This document shows, piece after piece, positions 34,252 to 44,800 of a stretch of DNA of 64,000 bases. The notes under the pieces were generated by a model. That model saw only the letters and a program-made list of their open reading frames with translations, did no database searches and was not told the DNA's origin. Source of the DNA: Ruania halotolerans (GTDB lineage: Bacteria; Actinomycetota; Actinomycetes; Actinomycetales; Beutenbergiaceae); NCBI RefSeq assembly GCF_021049285.1, contig NZ_CP088017.1, forward strand, positions 2,429,380 through 2,493,379, in the 5' to 3' direction. The first letter of the stretch is position 1, and the number at the start of each line of letters is the position of its first letter. A program made the translations under genes and the position numbers.

Positions 34252-35694
34252 TCAGGCGGCGCGGGTGAGGCTAGGGACGAAGTCGAGTCGTACCGCAGGT
34301 GCGTGCAGTCGTCCGGCGTGCACCTGGGTGCGCCGCAGCACGGGGCGCAGGTGACCACGGCGGGCCAGGATGAGCCCCACCACCACGGCGCCGGTCAACG
34401 GCCCAGCGGCGCAGGCAGCGAGTCCGGCATGGACACCGGCGAGTTCAACGACCCAGCCGATCAGCAGTCCGGATGCGGCCTGCGCACCCATGTTGATCAG
34501 CACGTACAGCGAGAGCACGCGCCCGCGCATCGCGGGATCGGCGCTCGTCTGCACCATCGTGTTGCTGCGGGTGAGGTAGAGCAGGCAGGTCATACCCATC
34601 AGGTACAACACCACCATGAACAGCCACAGGCTCCCGACGGCGGCCGCCACCAGCTGGAGCACACCTACCCCGGCGGCACCCAGGACCAGGGTGCGTAGCC
34701 GCAACCGCCGGGCGCGCCCGGCCAGCATTGCCCCGGTGATCGCACCGAGAGCGAGGGTGGAGGTGAGCAATCCGTACCCACTCGCACCAATCTGCACCAC
34801 CTCGTCGGCGTAGGCGGCCAGGACCGTGGCCATATTCACCCCGGTGAGGGCCACGAACCCGACCAGCACGCAGGTCCACAGGATCTCGGGTCTGCCTCGC
34901 ACATGCGCCAGCCCCTCGCGCAGTTGCCCCTTGGCGCGGACGAGCTTGGGCACCGGGTACATCTGCGAGCGCCGCATCGAGACGATGAACCATGCTGCCA
35001 CGCCGCAGGCGAGGGAGTTGGCGATGAATGCCCAGCCATTGCCCACCAGGGCGATCAATCCGGCAGCGAATGCCGGCCCGATCAGGGCACCGAGCTGGAA
35101 GACGGAGGTATTGAGGCTGATCGCGCGGCGTAGGTGCGCCGGTCCCACGATCTCGTGCAGGAACGCCTGCCGTGCCGGGTTGTCCACCACGATCGTCATC
35201 CCGCCGGCGAACGCGGCGAGCAGAACGTGCCACACCTCCACCACGCCGAGCAGGGTCAGCACCCCGAGTACCAGTGTGAACAGGCCGAACAACGACTGCG
35301 TGACGCTGAGGATCTTGCGCCTGTCGTATCGGTCAGCGAGCACTCCCCCGAAAAGTCCGAACAACAGCATCGGCGCGAACTGCAAGGCCACGGTGAGGCC
35401 CACGAGCGCGGCCGAACCGCTAAGTTCGAGCACCAACCAGTCCTGGACCACACGTGCGGCCCACCCACAGGTGCTGGTCAGGGCCATGGAGCCGACGTAG
35501 AACCGGTAGTTCCGCACCCGCAGTGCGGCGAGCACACCCGACTCTTTCCGCGCAGGCCGGATGCGGGCAGGCCGACGGCGCCTCGCCGTGGGCTCTGGGC
35601 ACGGCTCTGGAATCGCATCAGTGGGGGGCGTCGGTGATGCGGCCGGTGAGCTGGTCGGTGGAGTGGCTGTCGAGGCTGGTGACGCCGAGCGCAC
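34252..35694 (-). CDS. MFS transporter (EntS-like exporter family)
   Basis: A 480-residue major facilitator with twelve predicted helices after an unusual 50-residue Pro/Ser/Thr-rich cytosolic leader. The region LRVRNYRFYVGSMALTSTCGW, the loop GGVLADRYDRRKILSVTQ (the MFS A-motif) and FLHEIVGPAHLRRAISLN are typical of the MFS_3/EntS group, which export siderophores or drugs. It is divergent from a LysR regulator, which probably controls it. Its substrate is unknown. The 3' end is convergent with ligD, with 25 bases between them. Confidence 0.88.
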   Translation of the reverse strand: MRSASPASTATPPTSSPAASPTPPTDAIPEPCPEPTARRRRPARIRPARKESGVLAALRVRNYRFYVGSMALTSTCGWAARVVQDWLVLELSGSAALVGLTVALQFAPMLLFGLFGGVLADRYDRRKILSVTQSLFGLFTLVLGVLTLLGVVEVWHVLLAAFAGGMTIVVDNPARQAFLHEIVGPAHLRRAISLNTSVFQLGALIGPAFAAGLIALVGNGWAFIANSLACGVAAWFIVSMRRSQMYPVPKLVRAKGQLREGLAHVRGRPEILWTCVLVGFVALTGVNMATVLAAYADEVVQIGASGYGLLTSTLALGAITGAMLAGRARRLRLRTLVLGAAGVGVLQLVAAAVGSLWLFMVVLYLMGMTCLLYLTRSNTMVQTSADPAMRGRVLSLYVLINMGAQAASGLLIGWVVELAGVHAGLAACAAGPLTGAVVVGLILARRGHLRPVLRRTQVHAGRLHAPAVRLDFVPSLTRAA

Positions 35695-35811
35695 AGGAGT
35701 CCTTCGATGACGAAGCGGGTGAGAGCGGGCGCCCAGATCGGGCGACCTTCTCTACCGTACGAAGAGCCGCCGTCATTAATCCACCGCATGCACCCTATAA
35801 GCGCCATTGTG

Positions 35812-35819
35812 TTGCGCAA
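35812..35819. promoter_or_regulatory. TTGCGCAA palindrome in the MFS/LysR gap
   Basis: An 8-base perfect palindrome within a locally AT-rich stretch between the divergent MFS and LysR genes. It may be part of a LysR binding site, although a classical T-N11-A arrangement is not clear. Confidence 0.3.
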
Positions 35820-35867
35820 TAACCGGGCTTATCATGGTCGAATCGATGCGATCCCTGGAGGAGCTCA

Positions 35868-36707
35868 TTGTTCGAACCCACCCAGTTGCGGACCTTCCTC
35901 ACTCTGAGTGAGACGCTGAGTTTCACCCGGACGGCAGACCGCCTCAGCATCAGCCAGCCGACGGTGAGCCAGCACGTAGCTCGCCTGGAGAAGGCGGCCA
36001 ATCGTCGACTTGTGCTGCGGGACACCCATGCGGTCTCACTCACTGACAACGGCCAGGCGATGGCCGGATTCGCCCGGACGATCCTCGCCGCTCACGACCA
36101 GGCCACCGCCTACTTCACCGGATCGGCGATGAGCGGTCGGCTCCGGTTCGGGGCGGCCGATGATCTCGCCCTCACCCAACTCCCCCGGATCCTGCGTGAA
36201 TTCCGCCAGCTGCACCCGCGGATCACCATGGAGCTCACCGTGGCACAGTCACTGGTACTGCACCGGCGGCTCCTGGCCGGGCACCTCGACCTGGTATTCA
36301 TCAAGCAACTCCCCGACGAGACCACTGGCCGGTTGGTCCGCCGCGACCGGCTGGCGTGGGTGGGGCTGGAGAGCACCGCGCTCGAACCACAGGACATCGT
36401 CCCGATGATCACCTACCCGAATCCAAGTCCGTCACGCAATACCGCCACCGGCGTGCTGGAACGGGCGGGCCGGACATGGCGGGTCACCTGCACCACGCGA
36501 GAGATCCACGGCGTCCTTGCCGCCGTACGAGCCGGACTCGGCGTGACGGTGCTGGCGCAGAGCCTGGTGCCCTCGGACCTGGTGATCATGCCTGCCTCGA
36601 GCGGACTGCCTGAACTCGGCGACATCGATCTGACCCTGGTGGACAACCCGCGCGCCGCACGTGAACCGGTCGAAGCGCTGGCCAATGCAATCCTGGGCCG
36701 GCACTGA
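35868..36707 (+). CDS. LysR-family transcriptional regulator
   Basis: The 279-residue protein has the LysR winged helix: FEPTQLRTFLTLSETLSFTRTADRLSISQPTVSQHVARLEKAA (described by its parts, residues 2-45). The substrate-binding domain runs from about residue 85 (LRFGAADDLALTQLPRIL). The start is TTG, preceded at 5 bases by GGAGGAG. No ATG lies in a better position. It is divergent from the MFS exporter. The inducer is unknown. Confidence 0.92.
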   Translation: MFEPTQLRTFLTLSETLSFTRTADRLSISQPTVSQHVARLEKAANRRLVLRDTHAVSLTDNGQAMAGFARTILAAHDQATAYFTGSAMSGRLRFGAADDLALTQLPRILREFRQLHPRITMELTVAQSLVLHRRLLAGHLDLVFIKQLPDETTGRLVRRDRLAWVGLESTALEPQDIVPMITYPNPSPSRNTATGVLERAGRTWRVTCTTREIHGVLAAVRAGLGVTVLAQSLVPSDLVIMPASSGLPELGDIDLTLVDNPRAAREPVEALANAILGRH

Positions 36708-36820
36708 GCCCGGCCCGTGGCCGAGGGCCGCGGTGAACGGCCGCCCCGCGAGGGACGCGCCGCACGCCTCCGCGTTGCCGGGAACGAAGAGAATTGCCGA
36801 GAACGAGGAGACGGGAGGGG

Positions 36821-37552
36821 TCAGTCGGTGGACTCCTGCTCGGCTGCCTCGCGGGCAGCGGCCACCGCCTCACGCTCCTTGGCGGATTGCACCACATGGT
36901 CCACCAGCAGTCGTCCGAGCACGAGCACCGCAAAGGCGAGCCCGCCGTAGACAACCAGATCGATGAGTCCGCTGAGCACGCTGACGGCGCCACCGAACCG
37001 CAGCTGGGAGAACTGGGCGATCGCCGAGAACAGCCCAGAGACGGCGAGCGCTCCGGCAAGCAGGATCACCGCGACGAAGGCCAACTTGGCAGTCTTGCCG
37101 ATCGTGGAGGTGGCGAAACTCGTGTCGAACAGACCTGGTCCTTGCGGGCCGGCAGGGTAGGACATCGGCGCGCCGGGCTGAACCGGACCGCCGGGCACGT
37201 ACTGTCCCGGTTGTCCGTACGCGCCGGGCTGTGGCTGCTGATATCCACCGCCGGGCTGGCCGTACTGACTTGCCTGGCTGTGCTGGCCGTACTGACTGGC
37301 CTGGCTGTGCTGGCCGTACTGATTGGCCTGGCCAGGCTGGTGGTACTGAGTGGTCTGACCATGCTCAGAACCCTGATGAGCGGGCTGCTGGTGAGCCGGC
37401 TGCTGGTGAGGCGGCTGCTGCCCGTACCCGGCAGGCTGTCCCTCATCGCCCCCTTGCTGCTGGCCGTATGAACCACCTGGCTGCTGTCCCGCCCCGTGTG
37501 GCCCCGCACCGGGGTCGGGGGCGTGGCCCTGCGGGGGCGGGAGCTGACTCAT
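36821..37552 (-). CDS. Membrane protein with Gln/Tyr/Pro-rich repeat N-terminus
   Basis: The 243-residue protein (ATG at 37552) has a cytosolic low-complexity half rich in Gln, Gly, Pro and Tyr, including three copies of a nine-residue unit around SQASQYGQH. Two to three membrane helices follow (LAFVAVILLAGALAVSGLFSA and LIDLVVYGGLAFAVLVLGRLL), then a charged C-terminal helix (REAVAAAREAAEQES). Proteins of this layout are frequent and uncharacterised in actinobacteria. No enzymatic motif is seen. Confidence 0.75.
   Translation of the reverse strand: MSQLPPPQGHAPDPGAGPHGAGQQPGGSYGQQQGGDEGQPAGYGQQPPHQQPAHQQPAHQGSEHGQTTQYHQPGQANQYGQHSQASQYGQHSQASQYGQPGGGYQQPQPGAYGQPGQYVPGGPVQPGAPMSYPAGPQGPGLFDTSFATSTIGKTAKLAFVAVILLAGALAVSGLFSAIAQFSQLRFGGAVSVLSGLIDLVVYGGLAFAVLVLGRLLVDHVVQSAKEREAVAAAREAAEQESTD
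37258..37338. repeat. Tandem 27-bp repeat within the Gln/Tyr-rich gene
   Basis: Three direct units start at 37258, 37285 and 37312, each opening GGCCGTACTGA. The first two differ by about one base and the third is more diverged. The period of nine codons preserves the frame, so slippage would change the length of the disordered region. Confidence 0.9.
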
Positions 37553-37710
37553 CTGTCTTCTACTTTCCTCGATCGGTCTCCGCCACCCTAGTGCGCCCAC
37601 GCTCGCAGCCGGCGTGCCCACATGGACAGAACTCCCCACGGCCCTCACCCGGCCACAAAGCCGAACGCCGAATGCGCGCACGTGGGGCCGCCGTCAGCGA
37701 AGATGGGGCG

Positions 37711-38229
37711 ATGGAAGCGACCGGATACCTCCGCGAAGACAATGCCGGCCTGGAGCTCGTCTTCGAACGACGCATCGAGGCTCCCATCACCGACGTCTGG
37801 GCCTCCTTCTCCACCTCAGCGGGCACGGCAGCCTGGATCGGCACCTGGGACTGGAACGAGAAACCCGGCGACGATGCCGAACAGCGTGACTCCCGCGAGG
37901 GCAGCACTGTGACATTCACGATGAACGCCGAGGACAGTGCCGAGCCCGAGCAGGTCACGATCCTTGACTGCCAAGCACCGCACCGGCTCCAAGTGGCGTT
38001 CACGAGCGAGGCCGGCACCTGGCACCTGCGGGTGGACCTGTGCGAGGTGGACGGCACCACCCATCTGGTGTTCGCCCACCTGTTGCGCCAAGGGGACGAG
38101 GTGCGCTCCATCGGCCCCGGTTGGGACTACTACCTGGACCGACTCGCCGCCACCCACACCGGCGCACCGATGCCGGAGTGGACGGACTACTGGCCGGCCC
38201 TCGCCGAGCACTACCTCGAACTGGGCTGA
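37711..38229 (+). CDS. SRPBCC (AHSA1-like) domain protein
   Basis: The 172-residue protein is a single START/SRPBCC fold. The opening [20 protein letters not shown] is the conserved first strand and helix, followed by [14 protein letters not shown] and [18 protein letters not shown]. It ends with the long helix [17 protein letters not shown], typical of AHSA1-like proteins that bind hydrophobic ligands in a cavity. The role is unknown. Its last 19 bases overlap the 3' end of the convergent pckG. Confidence 0.85.
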   Translation: MEATGYLREDNAGLELVFERRIEAPITDVWASFSTSAGTAAWIGTWDWNEKPGDDAEQRDSREGSTVTFTMNAEDSAEPEQVTILDCQAPHRLQVAFTSEAGTWHLRVDLCEVDGTTHLVFAHLLRQGDEVRSIGPGWDYYLDRLAATHTGAPMPEWTDYWPALAEHYLELG

Positions 38230-40202
38230 GCACTTCGCTCAGCCCCCGGGCCGTCGGCCAGCCGGCTGCTCAACGCCTCCAGCTCGTTGGCCATCTCATC
38301 CGGGAGCCGGGCACCGAAGGTCGCGAAGTACTCCCGGGTCCGCTCGGCTTCTTCCAACCAGGGGGCAGGTTCCACCGCCAGCAGTTCACGCAGGTCTTCG
38401 GTGGGCAGGTCCACGCCGTCCAGGTTCAGCTCACCCTCGCCGGGAACCGTCCCGACGGCGGTCGCCCGCCCTGGCGCCTCGCCCTCCAGATGGCGCACCA
38501 GCCAGTCGAGCACGCGGATATTGTCGGCAAAGCCCGGCCACACGAAACGTCCGTCGCTGCCTTTGCGGAACCAGTTCACTTGCGCCACGGCCGGCGGCTG
38601 CGTCAGACCCGCACCGACGCGCAGCCAGTGCGCCCAGTAATCGGCCATGTGGTATCCGCAGAAGGGCAGCATCGCGAACGGGTCACGTCGTAGTTCGCCC
38701 ACTGTCCCTTCGGCTGCGGCCGTGCGCTCGGAGGAGATGGTGGCGCCGTAGAAGACGCCCTGCTGCCACGTCTGCGCGGCCGCCACCAGGGGCACGTTCG
38801 TGGCGCGGCGGCCACCGAAGAGGATCAGGTCGACCGGCACGCCGTGGGGCGTCTCCCAGTCCGGGTCGATCACCGGACACTGCGCCGCGGAGACCGTGAA
38901 CCGGGCGTTCGGGTGCGCGGCGGGCCGCCCGGTCTCGGCCGCTGCCTGCGGGGTCCAGTCCTGCCCCTGCCAGTCGATCAGGTGGCCCGGTGCGGTCTCG
39001 GTCAGGCCCTCCCACCAGACGTCGCCGTCATCGGTACGGGCCACGTTCGTGAAGATCACGTCCCTGGTCAGGGTGCGCACCGCCGTCGGGTTGGTGCTCT
39101 CCCCGGTGCCGGGCGCGACCCCGAAGAATCCGGCCTCCGGGTTGATTGCCCAAAGCCGCCCATCCGCCCCCGGACGCATCCAGACGATGTCGTCCCCGAG
39201 GGTGGTGACCTCCCACTCCGGCAGCACGGAGCGCAACATCGCCAGGTTCGTCTTGCCGCACGCCGACGGGAACGCGGCGGCCACGTGGTAGCGGCGGCCG
39301 TCGGCATGAGTGAGCCGGATCAGCAGCATGTGCTCGGCCAGCCAGCCCTCATCCCGCGCGATCGCGGAGGCGATGCGGAGCGCGTAGCACTTCTTCCCGA
39401 GCAGTGCGTTGCCGCCGTAGCCGGACCCGAATGACCAGATCTCCCGGTCTGCGGGGAAGTGGGTGATGTACTTCGTCTCGTTGCACGGCCAGGCAACATC
39501 AGGCACCGCGGCACCGGAGTCGGTGCGCAGGGGCATCCCGACCGAGTGCACGGCGGGGACCCAGCCTGCGCCGGCTGCGATCTCGCGTAGGGCCGGAGCG
39601 CCCATTCGAGTCATGAGCCGCATGTTCGCGACGACGTAGGGCGAGTCGGTGAGTTCGATCCCGAGCTGGGACAGGGATCCGCCGACCGGCCCCATCGAGA
39701 ACGGCACCACGTAGAGAGTTCGCCCGCGCATACAGCCCGCGAATACCTCGCGCAGCGTGGCGCGCATCTGCGCCGGGTCGCGCCAGTTGTTGGTGGGGCC
39801 TGCGTCTTCTTCACGTTCGGAGCAGATGGAGGTGGCTGCTTCCACGCGGGCGACGTCCCGCGGGTCCGAACGTGCCAGGTAACTGTTCGGGCGCAACTGC
39901 GGGTTGAGTGGCGTGAGTGTGCCACGTTCGCACATCTGCCGGAGCAGGCGAGTGTTCTCCTCCCGCGAGCCATCGCACCACACGACCTCCTCGGCCTCGG
40001 TGAGTGCGGCCACCTTCGCCACGAAGGTGTGGGCGGCGTCGAGCCCGCGCGGCAGCCGCTCCCCCGGCGCCCGGGGCGGAGTGGGGAGAGTGCCGACGGC
40101 GGAGGTGCGCAGCCGAGCGTCGGCATCAGGAAGGTCGGGGCCGGAAACCTTGGTGTCCTGGGGTGCAGTAGTAGCGGTGGGCGTGTCCAGCGTGGCGGTC
40201 AT
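38211..40202 (-). CDS. pckG: Phosphoenolpyruvate carboxykinase (GTP)
   Basis: PckG converts oxaloacetate and GTP to phosphoenolpyruvate, the first step of gluconeogenesis. The 663-residue protein is somewhat longer at the N-terminus than usual. It has the kinase-1a loop [13 protein letters not shown] near residue 305, the upstream Mn-binding [26 protein letters not shown], and the GTP-site segments [19 protein letters not shown]. An inverted repeat lies between it and the divergent RamB-like regulator. That pairing is consistent with carbon-source control of gluconeogenesis, but direct control is inferred. Confidence 0.97.
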   Translation of the reverse strand: MTATLDTPTATTAPQDTKVSGPDLPDADARLRTSAVGTLPTPPRAPGERLPRGLDAAHTFVAKVAALTEAEEVVWCDGSREENTRLLRQMCERGTLTPLNPQLRPNSYLARSDPRDVARVEAATSICSEREEDAGPTNNWRDPAQMRATLREVFAGCMRGRTLYVVPFSMGPVGGSLSQLGIELTDSPYVVANMRLMTRMGAPALREIAAGAGWVPAVHSVGMPLRTDSGAAVPDVAWPCNETKYITHFPADREIWSFGSGYGGNALLGKKCYALRIASAIARDEGWLAEHMLLIRLTHADGRRYHVAAAFPSACGKTNLAMLRSVLPEWEVTTLGDDIVWMRPGADGRLWAINPEAGFFGVAPGTGESTNPTAVRTLTRDVIFTNVARTDDGDVWWEGLTETAPGHLIDWQGQDWTPQAAAETGRPAAHPNARFTVSAAQCPVIDPDWETPHGVPVDLILFGGRRATNVPLVAAAQTWQQGVFYGATISSERTAAAEGTVGELRRDPFAMLPFCGYHMADYWAHWLRVGAGLTQPPAVAQVNWFRKGSDGRFVWPGFADNIRVLDWLVRHLEGEAPGRATAVGTVPGEGELNLDGVDLPTEDLRELLAVEPAPWLEEAERTREYFATFGARLPDEMANELEALSSRLADGPGAERSAQPSSR

Positions 40203-40276
40203 TACAAAGGGTCCTCTCCGACGGCAATATCTCCACGATGTCGCCTTGCAGCCGGCAGTTCACCGACGAAACGCAT

Positions 40277-40296
40277 GCAACTTTCTCATTTGTTGC
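40277..40296. promoter_or_regulatory. Inverted repeat between pckG and the RamB-like gene
   Basis: GCAAC and GTTGC flank the AT-rich centre TTTCTCATTT, placed 75 bases before pckG and 15 before the regulator start. The left half contains AACTTT, which recalls the core of RamB sites known from Corynebacterium. Candidate operator for divergent control. Confidence 0.45.
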
Positions 40297-40310
40297 CATA
40301 TAGTCGTGCA

Positions 40311-41801
40311 ATGGCAGATCGCGTGGAGCCACGGCCTGGGTCCTCCGCGCCCCGGGCGGATGCGGCGGTCCTCGACGCCCTGACCTTGGGCAAACGCATC
40401 CGGCACGCTCGCACCAGGCGCCGGTTCACGCTCGCCCAGCTGGCCGACGAGGTCGGATCCACCGCGAGCCAGCTCTCCCACATCGAGAACGGCCGCCGGG
40501 AGCCACGCCTGACACTGCTCGCAGCGATCGCCACCGCGCTCGATGTGCCGACGGCGGATCTGCTCGACCCGGGGCCGCCACCGGACCGTCGCGCCGAACT
40601 CGAGATCGCCCTTGATCGCGCCCAGCGCGGACCTCTGTTCGCCCAACTCGGCCTGCCTGCGGTGCGCCCGAACCGCACTCTCCCGCTACCTGTGCTGGAA
40701 CAACTTGTGGGTCTGCACACCGAGATCGAACAGCGGGCCGCACGTGCGGTGGCCACCCCGGAGGAGGCCCGGCGGGCCAATACCGAACTGCGTGCCTGGA
40801 TGCGGGAGCGGGACAATTACGTCCCGGAGATCGAAGAGCTCGGCGAGGAGGCGGTGCGCCGGGCGGGGTACACCTCCGGAGCGCTCACGCACTCCACAGT
40901 GAACAACCTGGCGCGCAGTATGGGTTTCGAGATCATCCACGTGCCCGATCTGCCGCACTCCACCCGCACGGTGACGGATCTGGAGAACGGCCGCATCTAT
41001 CTTCCCCCGGCGTCCATTCCAGGGGGCCACGGGTTGCGTTCGCTCGCGTTGCAGGCGATGGCGCACCGCGTGCTCGGGCACACCCGCCCCACCAGCTACG
41101 CCGACTTCCTGCGCCAACGGATGGAGATCAACTACTTCGCCGCGACGTGCCTCATCCCCCGCAGCGCGGCCCTGGCGCACCTGGAACCGCGCAAACGCGC
41201 CAAGGACATCGCCATCGAGGACTTCCGGGACGCCTTCGGGGTCACGCACGACGCTGCCGCACAGCGGTTCACCAACCTCGCCACCGCACACCTGGGCCTG
41301 CCTGTGCACTTCTTGCGGGTTGCCGAGGACGGCAGCCTGGAGAAGGGGTACGAGAACGACCGCGTGGGGCTTCCCAGTGACGTCACCGGTGCAGTCGAGG
41401 GGCAGTACGTATGCCGGCACTGGGCGGCCCGGGCCGCCTTCGCGCGCCGTACCCGCACCACGGAGTTTCACCAGTACACCGACACACCGAGCGGGACGTT
41501 CTGGTGCTCCACCCAGACCGGCAGCACCGAGTCCGGGGAGTTCTCCATCACCGTCGGAGTGCCCTTCGACGAGGCGAAGTGGTTCCGCGGGCGGGAGACC
41601 CGGCGCCGGGAAGTGTCCACCTGCCCGGACGAAGCGTGCTGCCGGCGACCCGACGAAGCGCTGATCGACCGCTGGCGCGACGCGTCCTGGCCGAGCGCCG
41701 CCGCGCACGCGCAGGTCCTTGCTCCGCTGCCCGTGGGGCGGTTCCCGGGAGTCGACGACGCCGAGGTGTACGCATTCCTGGAGGCAAACGCACCGTCCTG
41801 A
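40311..41801 (+). CDS. RamB/ScfR-type XRE regulator with ImmA/IrrE-like domain
   Basis: The 496-residue protein has an N-terminal XRE helix-turn-helix (IRHARTRRRFTLAQLADEV, SASQLSHIENGRREP region, about residues 28-80). An IrrE/ImmA-like central domain (YLPPASIPGGHGLRSLALQA then AHRVLGHTRP, lacking a full HExxH) and a C-terminal short-chain acyl regulator domain with several cysteines (WCSTQTGS, CPDEACCRRP) follow. This is the architecture of RamB, which represses acetate and related carbon metabolism genes. It is divergent from pckG, an attractive target. Effector and regulon are inferred. Confidence 0.88.
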   Translation: MADRVEPRPGSSAPRADAAVLDALTLGKRIRHARTRRRFTLAQLADEVGSTASQLSHIENGRREPRLTLLAAIATALDVPTADLLDPGPPPDRRAELEIALDRAQRGPLFAQLGLPAVRPNRTLPLPVLEQLVGLHTEIEQRAARAVATPEEARRANTELRAWMRERDNYVPEIEELGEEAVRRAGYTSGALTHSTVNNLARSMGFEIIHVPDLPHSTRTVTDLENGRIYLPPASIPGGHGLRSLALQAMAHRVLGHTRPTSYADFLRQRMEINYFAATCLIPRSAALAHLEPRKRAKDIAIEDFRDAFGVTHDAAAQRFTNLATAHLGLPVHFLRVAEDGSLEKGYENDRVGLPSDVTGAVEGQYVCRHWAARAAFARRTRTTEFHQYTDTPSGTFWCSTQTGSTESGEFSITVGVPFDEAKWFRGRETRRREVSTCPDEACCRRPDEALIDRWRDASWPSAAAHAQVLAPLPVGRFPGVDDAEVYAFLEANAPS

Positions 41802-41841
41802 AGTTCTCCCGGGCCGCCACAGGCCACCGGAGTCATCGGAG

Positions 41842-44800
41842 TCATCGGAAGTCCCGCGACCGGCTCGGCACCCTCAAGCTGAGCACCTCGATCCGGTCTG
41901 CCATGAGGTTCGTGACGTCGTCGGCGTGTTCCACCACCCCGCGCACCACCAGGGCGGCGCTGCTGAGCGCCACCTTGCGGTACCGCTGCCACAGACCGGC
42001 CGAGCAGATCACGTTCAGCAGGCCGGTTTCGTCCTCCAGGGAGAGGAAGGTGACCCCGCGGGCGGTGCCGGGGCGCTGCCGGTGGGTCACCACTCCGGCC
42101 ACCTGGATCCGCCGTCCGTCACCGGCGCCCGGCACCTCACTCACCCGGAGGACGCCCCGCTCGTTCAGTTCATCCCGGCGGAACTGGGTGGGAAACGACG
42201 AGGGCGAGATCCCGGTGGCCCACACATCCGCCACGGCCGTGGTCACCTCGTCCATCGCGGGCAGTACCGGCACGTCCAGCCCGACGGCGGTCAGCGGGAG
42301 GGGCTCTTGTATCCACCCGTGGTGTGCCCGCCCGCTCTCCCCGGCGAGCGCACCCGCCAGCCAAAGTCCTTGACGGCGGTCGCGGGCCAGGTCGGCGAGC
42401 GCACCGGCCGTCGCGAGCGCTTCGAGCTGAGCGGTGCTCAACCGCACCCGGCGGGCCAGGTCCGCCACGTCAGCGAATGGGGCACGTTCGCGGGCGGCGA
42501 CGATCCGCTGCGCGGTCTTCTCTCCCACGCCTCGGATCGGGGCCAGACCAAGACGCAGCGCTAATGAGGGGCGCGGTGCCAACGAGAGGGGCCGGCCGCC
42601 GTCGGCCGCTTCTGCCCAGTGCTGGCCGGCCTTCCCGCTGGCTTCTTCCCTGGACCCGCTCGTAGCCTCTCCCCTGGGCCCACTCGTGGCCTCTCCCTCA
42701 ACGTCTCGCCCGGCCTGGGTCCGCTCGATACTCGCCTGCACACCCGAGGCGACCACGCTTGCCCGTTCCACCTGTACTCCGCGACGGCGGGCGTCGGCCA
42801 CCAACGACTGCGGGGAGTAGAACCCCATCGGCTGGGCGGCTAGCAGACCGGCGTAGAACGCCTCGGGGTGATGCACCTTGAGCCAGGCGCTGGCGTAAAC
42901 CAGGTAGGCGAAGGAGTACGCATGGGACTCGGGGAATCCGAAGTCGGCGAAGGCTTTGAGTTTGTCGAAGATCTGCTCGGCGATGCCCAGAGGCACCCCG
43001 TTCGCCGCCATCCCGTCCAGCAGACGTTGATGCAGGGCCTCCATCCGCTCCGCGGATCGTTTGGAGCTCATCGCACGCCGTAACTGGTCGGCCTCATCCG
43101 GGGTGAATGAGGCCACATCGACGGCGATCTGCATGAGCTGTTCTTGGAACAGCGGCACCCCGAGAGTCTTCTCCAAGGCCGGTTTCAGCAGCGGATGCAG
43201 GTAGGTGACCTTCTCCCGTTTGTTGCGGCGATTGATATAGGGGTGCACCGCGTCGCCCTGGATCGGGCCGGGGCGGATCAGGGCGACCTCGACGACGATG
43301 TCGTAGAAGCTGCGAGGTTTGAGCCGGGGCAAGGTGGCCATCTGGGCGCGGGACTCCACCTGGAACACGCCCACCGTGTCGGCTGCGCAGAGGAGGTCGT
43401 ACACGCGCGAATCGTCTTGGGGAAGGGAGTGCAGGCCCAGTTCGATCCCTTCCTCGTCGGCGATCATGGTGAACGCGAGCCGCAATGCGGTCAGCATGCC
43501 CAGACCGAGCAGATCGAACTTCACCAGCCCGGCGTCGGCGCAGTCGTCTTTGTCCCACTGCAACACGGTGCGCCCCGGCATGGTCGCCCACTCCACGGGG
43601 CACACGTCGATCACGGGACGGTCGCAGAGCACCATGCCGCCGGAGTGGATCCCCAGGTGCCGGGGCAGGCGGAGCATCCCCTCCGCAACGTCGATCACGT
43701 GGTCCGGGATGGCACCGGTCTCCTCGCCGCCGGAATTGCTCGAGGGAAGCGAACCCCACTGTTCGATGGATTTCGACCAGGCGTCCTGCTGACCGGTGTC
43801 GTACCCGAATGCCCGAGCAGCGTCGCGGACGGCGGAGCGCGGCCGATAGGAGATCACGTTCGCCACCTGGGCTGCGTGGGTGCGCCCATATCGGGCATAT
43901 ACGTGCTGGATGACTTCCTCGCGACGACCGGACTCGATATCGAGGTCGATATCGGGTGGGCCGGTGCGGCCGGGGGTAAGGAACCGTTCGAACAGCAACT
44001 GGTGCCGCACGGCGTCCACGGCGGTGATGCCGAGGGCGAAACAGACTGCTGAGTTCGCGGCCGAGCCACGCCCCTGGCAGAGGATTCCCGCCTGGCGGCA
44101 GAACTCCACGATCTCGTGGACGATGAGGAAGTAGCCGGGGAAATCGAGGGCGATGATCACCTCGAGTTCGTGTTCGATCATGGCGTAGGCACCCTCGTGC
44201 TGTTCGGCCTCGGGCGGGCCGTAGCGTTCACGTGCCCCGCGATAGGTGAGCTCGCGCAACCAGGTCGCCTCGGTGTGCCCGTCCGGTACGGGGCACGGGG
44301 GCAGGTTCGGCGCCACCAGGCGCAGGTCGAAGGCGCATTCGGCGGCGAGAGCTGCTGCGGTGGCCACGGCGTGGGGGTGCCGGTGATGCCGGGCAAGCAT
44401 CTCGGTGGCGCTGCGCAGATGGGAGGAACTTGCTGGGAGGTAGCCGTCGAGCTCGTCCAGGCTGGAGCGTGCGCGGACCGCGGCGAGTACGTGCGCGAGC
44501 TGTTGATCGGCCGGCGTGGCATAGTGCACTGCGCCGGTGGCCACCAGAGGGAGCCGTGCTCGGCCGGCCAGTTCTGCCAATGCATCATTGCGGGTGGAAT
44601 CGAGCGGGGCGCCGGTATCGCTGATCTCCACCGCCACGTTCTCGGCGCCGAAGAGGTCCACGAGTTGGTCCAGTTCGCTCCGCGCGGCATCGGGGTCGAA
44701 CCGCCCAGGTTCGGGTTCGAGGGCTCGCCGGACGGCCCCCTTGCGGCACCCGGTGAGCACGAGCCAGTTGCCGCCGGCCATATCGGCGAGTTCTGGCAGG

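Noticed and set aside
36708-36740. GC-rich hairpin after the LysR gene as terminator
   Set aside because: The stem (GGCCG/CGGCC) is short, no T-run follows, and similar stems are frequent in this composition.
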